From Ceratodon purpureus (lineage: Eukaryota > Streptophyta > Bryopsida > Pseudoditrichales > Ditrichaceae): 64,000 nucleotides of DNA. The notes under the pieces are model-generated. The model had not been told where the DNA came from. It searched no databases and saw only the letters and a program-made list of their open reading frames with translations. The stretch covers positions 9,726,825 through 9,790,824 of the forward strand of contig CM026432.1 of assembly GCA_014871385.1 (NCBI GenBank), in the 5' to 3' direction. The position numbers were made by a program, and so were the translations under genes. Shown in pieces: positions 57,393 to 64,000 of this stretch (position 1 is its first letter; each line of letters opens with the position of its first letter).

Positions 57393-59277
57393 ATGTCGGA
57401 TGCGGTGGTGAAGGATTTGACGGCGGGGACGATAGCCGGCGCGTCGCAACTGCTGGTAGGGCACCCGTTCGACACCATCAAGGTGAAGCTGCAGTCGCAG
57501 CCAGCTCCGTTGCCGGGGCAGGCGCCCAGGTTCAGCGGCGCCATCGATGCGGTAAAGCAGACGATCGCAGCGGAGGGGCCCAAGGGGCTGTACAAAGGAA
57601 TGGGTGCCCCGCTCGCTACCGTCGCCGTCCTCAACGCCGTCCTGTTCACGGCCAGGGGCCAGATGGAGGCTCTCCTCCGCGATGCCCCTGGTGCCCATCT
57701 CTCTGTAAAGCAGCAGATGGTCGCTGGTGCGTGAAATCGTCTCTCACTTCACTTGTTGTATCATGTGATCCGGCCGACCTGGCTCGGCTTCCTCGTCAAA
57801 CATTCCCTTGTGAAGAATTCGGATTTTACTTATTTGCTTCAGGGGTTAAGCTATGGTGTGATCGCTCTTGGCTTAGACACGACACCCCATTATATCAAAT
57901 CCATGTGAATGTATTCATTACTTTCTGTTTGCCTTACATTCTTTTTTCAATATTTGTTTTACTGCACAAGACTGGCTGCCCTAATTTTGTTCCTTTTCTT
58001 CGAATTCAAAAGTATGTGAAAGGTTGGATTTATATTTGCTGCCTTAGTTTCTGATCCGATGGAATTCGTGTCAAAGTCGGGACAAAAGATATCTTGCTGA
58101 TCTTACCATCAAATCATCATATGATCAGACGAAGTCTGAGAAGTGTTGATCACCGAAAGTGCTCTACTCCATTCCGAGGTATCCTTAGTTCTAGACCTAA
58201 TCTCACTTTCTAACTCTGTGTTTGCATATTGGCCAGGTGCTGGAGCTGGAGTGGCATGCTCAATGCTGGCCTGCCCAACTGAGCTTGTCAAGTGTCGACT
58301 TCAAGCTCAAAGTGCGCTTGCCTCTGCCGTGGAGGCTCCTGTTCTTGCTGGCGTTGGCGCTGCTGGTGGAAGCGCGGCAGTCAAGGGAGCTGTTCAGTAC
58401 ACCGGTCCCTTCGACGTTGCACGGCATGTTGTCAGATCCGAAGGAGGAGTTTTAGGGTTGTTCAAGGGACTCACCCCCACTCTCATGCGTGAGGTGCCGG
58501 GTAATGCAGCCATGTTCGGTGCTTACGAAGCCACCAAACAATATCTCGCGGGAGGTAAATCATTCTCTTATCCATAGTATCTGGAACAAACCACTCCGAC
58601 AAATAGTTAGCCTTTATGTTTGATCTTTGTATATACAATTCATGTGTTTACCTCCTCACACACCTGACGAAAATACCATCACTTCTCTTAAAGAAACCAT
58701 GAAGCTCCGCATTCTTTTCTGATTCTTTGACTGTTGCAAAGTGACATTCAAGTGATATGCTCCTATCCACAACATTTGAACTGAATCGGTTGCCACTTCA
58801 ACAACTTAATCAACCTCCATGTTTGATCCCTACATTGGCAGTTGACACTTTCAGTCTTCCCATACTTACCTGAAACCATAACCATAATCACTTCTCTTCC
58901 AGAAAGCATGAAACTACTACATTTTTTTTTCTGATCCTTCTACTGTGTTCCAAAGTGATGATGTCTAATCGACATGCTTTCTTTCAGGCCAGGACACTTC
59001 AAAGCTTGGTCGAGGATCACAGCTGTTTGCCGGAGGCTTGGCAGGGGCGGTGTTCTGGGTATCAGTATACCCAACGGACGTGATCAAGAGTGTGATTCAG
59101 GTGGATGACCACCGGAATCCCAAGTACAAGGGCACCATGGACGCATTCCGGAAGGTGTTTGCAAACGAGGGAGTGAAGGGGCTCTACCGAGGCTTCGGCC
59201 CTGCCATGGCTCGAAGCGTTCCTGCCAATGCAGCTTGCTTCCTTGCCTATGAGTTGGTAAGAGAATCCCTTGGTTAG
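57393..59277 (+). CDS. BOU: BOU-type mitochondrial carrier (carnitine/acylcarnitine-like family)
   Basis: Three exons, 57393-57726, 58237-58554 and 58988-59277, give 313 residues. The donor at 57727 (gtgcgt) is chosen because it restores VAGAGAGVACS across the junction. The protein has the three-fold carrier repeat with the signatures HPFDTIKVKLQ, CPTELVKCRLQ and YPTDVIKSVIQ, followed in each repeat by GLYKGMGAPL, GLFKGLTPTL or GLYRGFGPAM. It aligns throughout with Arabidopsis A BOUT DE SOUFFLE (BOU). BOU sits in the inner mitochondrial membrane and is needed for photorespiratory glycine metabolism; a glutamate-related substrate has been proposed. An Ala/Val-rich insertion (about 145-165) lengthens the second repeat. 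Confidence 0.94.
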
Positions 59278-60099
59278 ATTATTATTCACTGTTTCTCTCG
59301 AAGCTGATCTGATTCATTTTGCGGTTTCTAGATCTGATCACTCATACACCATCAGCTATGTGATTCTTTGCTGGGATTGTCATTCCGAGCAGTTTTAAGG
59401 GCATTGTTTGTTGTCTCTTCCTTGGGCCAGCACATACTTGTACAGTATCAAAAGTTTAGGAATTTTGTATCTCAATCTTGGGACTCGTAAAATTGAACCA
59501 ATTTTTGATACAAGAAGGCTACCATTTATATAAGGAAAGTAATGGATCATTTATGAGGAGTACAATAAAATCTTATGAGTTGTCCAGAGACATGGTACAA
59601 GCATTACTCTGTTGAAAATGTTAATGAGCACTTTTCTTGTGATTGTCTTCAATGTAAGTCAAGTCAAACCATGTCACCGCGTCGCCTGCATCGTCAGTGT
59701 CGTAAGAGAAACTCCACTCGAGACAATCAGTCTTCACCAACTTAGACCCGATTCATCGACACACTTGGGATGATACAAAACAACGCCTGACATCAACTGC
59801 ATCGATGGCAATACCGCCACAAAGCTGCTGAACAATTCATGTTACCCTCAGCCTGACTCCACCGTCGCCAAAAGCGTTACGAGCAAACAAGGCTGCAAAT
59901 GTAAATGCAATCTTATAAAAAGAAAACCCTGACACCAAACAGCATAGTACCTTGCCAGTTTCTACAGAAGCAAAGAAGTGTCAACACCACAATTTCATGC
60001 GAACCCTAGAGTTCTGAACAGAATCGGTCAGCACACATTCGCCAGAACTAACTTTACTCAAAAGGAATTGCGAACTTGGTCAGATCGACCAACTTGTCA
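59278..60099. other. spacer after the carrier gene
   Basis: The first few hundred bases are probably the carrier 3' UTR. The rest shows no frame or repeat that I recognise until the TNL-2 3' flank homology begins near 60100. Confidence 0.5.
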
Positions 60100-60379
60100 C
60101 TTTCATAACCCAACATTCAAAAGTTCTCTCGTGCAAATCATTTGAGCTTCTAAACTAACTGTAGGGAATTTCTAGAAGTCTTTGACAGTCATCACCATGT
60201 TGCACTTACATTTGAGAACTTGCTTCACGTAGTCTGCTATTGGAGCGGACATCCACGAAAAGATCGTCCAACATTTGCGCCTCCACGTCCAAAGTCAGGG
60301 ATCACGTGAACCCTTCACTCGCTCATCCGGTCACCTGCGTTGTGTACGGGTCTTGAAGAAATCAAACTACCTCTCTGCC
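60100..60379 (-). repeat. TNL-2 3' flank, inverted homologue of 11707-12030
   Basis: Read on the minus strand this contains ggaggcgcaaatgttggac, tagcagactacgtgaagc and tttgcacgagagaactttt, matching the TNL-1 3' flank. The pair shows that both TNL genes come from a segmental copy event. Confidence 0.75.
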
Positions 60380-63300
60380 CTACAACATAATCAACTTACA
60401 ACAGTCCAGCTTGTGGACTCGTTGTAATATTGACCGTCCACTCTTAGTATCTTGCACGAGGCGTAGAAACCCACAATCATTTGCTTCCACCACTCGCATT
60501 TCCGTCAAATTTCTGCGCACGAAACGCATTTGATTGCCGTCGTCGTAGTAGTACAGAGAAGGATCACAACGCTTCCTGTCCAGAACAGTTAGACATGATC
60601 CTGAAAGATTGGTGACGGAAGTGCATCCCCAAATGCGAAGGCCTGGCAACACTCTCAGCACACCCAAGCCCTCCAGGCTCCCACAATCCAATATTTGAAA
60701 CCTCATCAGCCCACTCAGCTGCCTGAGAGACTCCGGGAGTGGCTGCAACTCACCGCACCCCTCAATCCTCAACCACCGAAGCTTGGACAAGTGGCCGATG
60801 GACTCTGGGAGCTTGGTGAGGGATCTGCACTGCGCAATCCATAGCTCTTCCAAACTCGTGAGGGCACCCAAACAATCAGGCAGAGTCTCCAGACTGCTGC
60901 ATCTTGTCAGGCCCAGTTTCGTGAGCAGTTTGAGTTGTCCGATGCTGTTGGGGAGCTCCCGCAAGTTCTGACAACGCCTTAAACAGAGCCAGTCCAGATT
61001 CGTGAGAAGTCCGATGGTGTGAGGGAGCTTGCTCATGGCCGGGCACTCAATAAACAGAATTTTGGAAAGGTGGTGGAGATGGGCGAGCGAACTCTGTTCA
61101 TTGAGCCATCTGATTCCCTCGTCACTGCAGTGTACTATAGTGAGTTCCTTGAGCCCGTGGAGTTGTCCAACAGCGACTGCTTGCCATTCAGTCGCAAGGT
61201 CTGTAGCATATAAGGTAAGGCCCGTCATGAGCCCCATTGTTTCTGGCACCTTGGACATGGATGTGCACTCGCATATGATAAGCCGTTTCAACCGAGGCAG
61301 GGCACTGATGGAATCCGGCAATGATTCTAGGCTTCTACATTTTTGTAGATATAGAAATTGCAATTGTGTGAGTTGTCCAATTGTACTCGGTAGCCTCTGC
61401 AAATTTCGACATCTACTTAAGTCCAATACTTGGAGTCGAGATAATTGCCCTATGGAATCTGGGAGAGTAATGATTGATGTGCAATTTGTCATGTTAAGAT
61501 TGAGCAAGTTTGGACAACCCTGAAAAACACAACAAGTATTATGTATCAAAATTCAATCTCAAAATGATAAAGCATCCAAACAATGGATTGCTATTGTAGA
61601 TTGCAATTAGAACTTCAATTGTAAGCATTTTGATTCATGAAGTCAACAAAGGATATAAATTCTAAAATACTTACTTTCTTTTCACTTTTTATGTATTTCA
61701 ATTGCAATGTAAGATTAGCATAATAAAAGTTATGGTTGAAGCATTAAAGGTTTATGATTCAGAAACTAATAAACTCAAATCATTATACATCTTAAGGGGA
61801 AAATTGAAGTATCACAGTGCAAGTCTGTTCAATTACAAATGCAATTGTCATATATGAAAATATACTTATCTTAATTTAATTCTTATTTAAGATATATATT
61901 TCCAAAAAAAATCTCTATGCTTTACATGTAAATAATTCAATCAAACTCCAATTCAAACTAGAATGTAGAATAATGTACCTCTGTTGCTGAATTTGATTCA
62001 GTCCATATACTAGCAAGGCCAGGGCTATTGGAAAAATCCAATGCTACCAAGTTCAAAAAATTCCACATTCGAGGTACATGTTTCAATGGCATGTTCCTCC
62101 ATTGCAACCACCGTAACTCTTTTGAAACCATATCGAAGTTCCCACTTACATCACATCCATCCAATATGAGATAATGTAAGTTGGTCATCTTTGCAAAGCT
62201 CTCACATTCATATTTGCGTTTTCGACTCTTTGCGAGATTCAGCGCCCTTACTTTGTTGTACCCCTGAATAATCAAAACAATAAAAACATCTTTCTTAACT
62301 TTTGCAGATGCACCATTTATGAATTCTACAAGATTCTTAATAATTAATATCATTTGCATATAACAAAATTTTTAAAAATGTACAAAAACATTGTGGATAG
62401 CAAGTAAAAACTTACATCATAGTTCTCTTCAACAACTTTGGCAGCTCTGTTCTCCCACAAATGGCTTCCACTCGATGTTCCAATACTTTGGCCCAATTCT
62501 TGTAGTAGACCATGCATCACCAACTCTTCTTGTCCATAAGAGTTCCTAAGTGCAACTAATGACTTATCAATGAGATTTCTCAAAGTCATGTGAGGGGTCC
62601 CATATCCGAAACATGATGAACATCCCTTACAACTTTTCCAAATCTCTACAACCTCTTGCTTTTCGAGGTTGCAAAATACACAGGCAATATCCACAAACAT
62701 CATCTTCTCTTCAACAGAAAGACAATCATAACTCCATCTTAAAGTGGTTATCACCTTCACCTCTCCCTTTAAAGCATTCACCGCCTCAGGCCAAATGCAT
62801 TCCAAATCTTCATCGCTTTTCTTATCCATCAAGCTAGAGCCCACCACTTTCAATGCTAATGGCAAACCACCACATGCTTTGCTCACATCATTGGCTACAT
62901 CCTTGAATTTCGGAAGAGCTTCTTCACTACGAAATGCATACAAGTTGAAAAGCTTTGTAGCGTCGTTAGTCTCCAAGGGTGTCACTTCATGAAGAGAGAA
63001 ATTCTGAAACTCTCCACTAATAACCTTCAATACATGGCGATCCCGAGATGTAACAATGATGCAACTCCCTTGTCCAAGAAGACCAACATCTAAGATGATC
63101 TCATCAAATTGGCTCCTCTCATGGATGTCATCCAACACAATCAATGTTGAACCTTTGTGTGATAACTTGTGAAACCAATAACTATAACTGTGATCATTGC
63201 AATTCTGAACATGCAAAAGATCCCAAAGTAGTTGATTCTGCAATTTCTCCACCATACCTAAAGAACTCAAAGAACTCAAAGTTGTATTATGATCAACCGT

Positions 63301-63562
63301 CAAAAAACTCATGGCTTGAAACTTCTTGTGATTTACAAAATGGTTGTATATCAACTTGGCAAGAGAGGTTTTACCGACTCCACCCATCCCCACAAGGCCC
63401 AATAAACCTGTGGTATTGGTTATCATCTCCAACTTCTTGACGCATGCATGAACATGCTCTTCTACACCCACCATGCAACGATCAACTTGCAATGCCTCAT
63501 ATGAAGGTGTCAACTTGCTCAATATGGCACACACCACTTCCCGTTTCAATTCTACTTCGTCA
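60380..63562 (-). CDS. TIR-NBS-LRR-type receptor TNL-2, 5' part outside the window
   Basis: Exons on the minus strand: 63562-62416 (NB-ARC), 62263-61979, 61519-60380 (LRR). They join in phase and contain no internal stop (856 residues visible). Exons 3 and 4 have exactly the same lengths as in TNL-1 (285 and 1140). Motifs: P-loop GMGGVGKTSLAK, kinase-2 LIVLDDI, IIVTSRDRHVL, CGGLPLALKV, MFVDIACVFC, and MHGLLQELG (MHG instead of MHD). The LRR exon again has about a dozen LPxxIG-type repeats. The acceptor at 63563-63565 (ctcag) gives the same phase as TNL-1 exon 2. No TIR-coding exon occurs in the remaining 438 bases, so it lies beyond 64000 or is missing. It should act as an NTP-binding immune receptor if complete. 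Confidence 0.85.
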
Positions 63563-64000
63563 CTGAGCTCACAAAATCAGTCATTAGTACTTCATGAGTT
63601 TCATTAATACTGATTCCAACATTCAAACTTAATTAAAATGGACTGAAAATTGGATGAGGCATGCCCTGAAAGAATCGATACAAGTGATAATTTAACTCTT
63701 AATCATGTGACCGGTGTATCATGACACTCCTTACTCTACACTCCTGTATAGTACGATTTGCATGCCTGATAACAAGAATAAACTTTGGGTTTGACATGAC
63801 TCTCTTCCCAAAGAAAAACCCTCTAGCTCTGCATGCCCATGCCTCGACAACAAAAGTACAAGACTGCTGTAACGATAACTCAATAAGAAACTCAACCATA
63901 GCTAGTGATGCCAACAAAGTGGATTGCAGTTCAATCAGGTCAAGTGCAATCCCATCACGAAACAAACTTGCATTCCGAGGGGTACAAACATATCAATTAA
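63563..64000 (-). other. probable first intron of TNL-2
   Basis: By analogy with TNL-1, whose first intron is 364 bases, this stretch should be intron 1. The 88-codon minus frame at 63699-63965 does not resemble a TIR domain. No other feature is seen. Confidence 0.5.

Noticed and set aside
57143-57698. Two overlapping minus-strand frames of 156-168 codons
   Set aside because: Antisense shadow of the BOU first exon and the 10-bp repeat array.
63699-63965. 88-codon minus-strand frame as a TIR exon of TNL-2
   Set aside because: Lacks the YDVFLNHRG, catalytic Glu and other TIR motifs seen in TNL-1.

Overview
The window is nuclear DNA from a land plant, most probably a moss. It carries intron-rich genes with GT-AG junctions and AT-rich introns, a TIR-NBS-LRR receptor whose TIR opens with a YDVFLNHRGPDVK-type motif, and clear plant orthologues (BOU-type mitochondrial carrier, plant tetraspanin, a plastid PNPOx-like protein, a plant pfkB kinase). 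I cannot name the species from sequence alone. Exon models below were built by hand from reading frame, splice signals and family knowledge. There is no transcript support.

Layout. (1) 0.3-5.4 kb, plus strand: a repeat-rich leader, then a three-exon gene for a Crypton/ZMYM2-QRICH1-type tyrosine recombinase. The reading frame is open to 5372 except for one in-frame TGA at 4332. This is the most unusual object here. (2) 7.5-11.7 kb, plus: TIR-NBS-LRR gene TNL-1, broken by a TGG-to-TAG type nonsense codon just before its LRR exon. (3) 12-15.6 kb: spacer with a long hairpin-forming inverted repeat and a palindromic G-box. (4) 15.65-16.92 kb, plus: tetraspanin. (5) 20.1-37.5 kb: four minus-strand housekeeping genes: a membrane-anchored alpha/beta hydrolase, a pfkB sugar/nucleoside kinase, TRAPP subunit TRAPPC5/Trs31, and a plastid FMN-binding split-barrel (PNPOx-like) protein. 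(6) 38-43.7 kb: very AT-rich, gene-free, with simple repeats and a second long inverted repeat. (7) 43.7-59.3 kb, plus: an LRRC57-like protein with an N-myristoylation-type start, the gamma subunit of mitochondrial F1-ATPase, an uncharacterised Lys-rich leucine-repeat protein, and the BOU-type carrier. (8) 60.4-64 kb, minus: TNL-2, an intact paralogue of TNL-1 whose TIR exon lies outside or is absent.

The genes are mostly independent housekeeping loci, not a pathway. The structural theme is the two TNL paralogues that bracket about 48 kb in inverted orientation. Their last two exons have identical lengths, their 3' flanks are homologous, and a tract of about 199 bases is identical by eye, which suggests recent sequence exchange. 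Two mitochondrial inner-membrane genes (ATP synthase gamma and BOU) lie within 10 kb of each other, probably by chance. I see no tRNA, rRNA, CRISPR array or bacterial-type operon.
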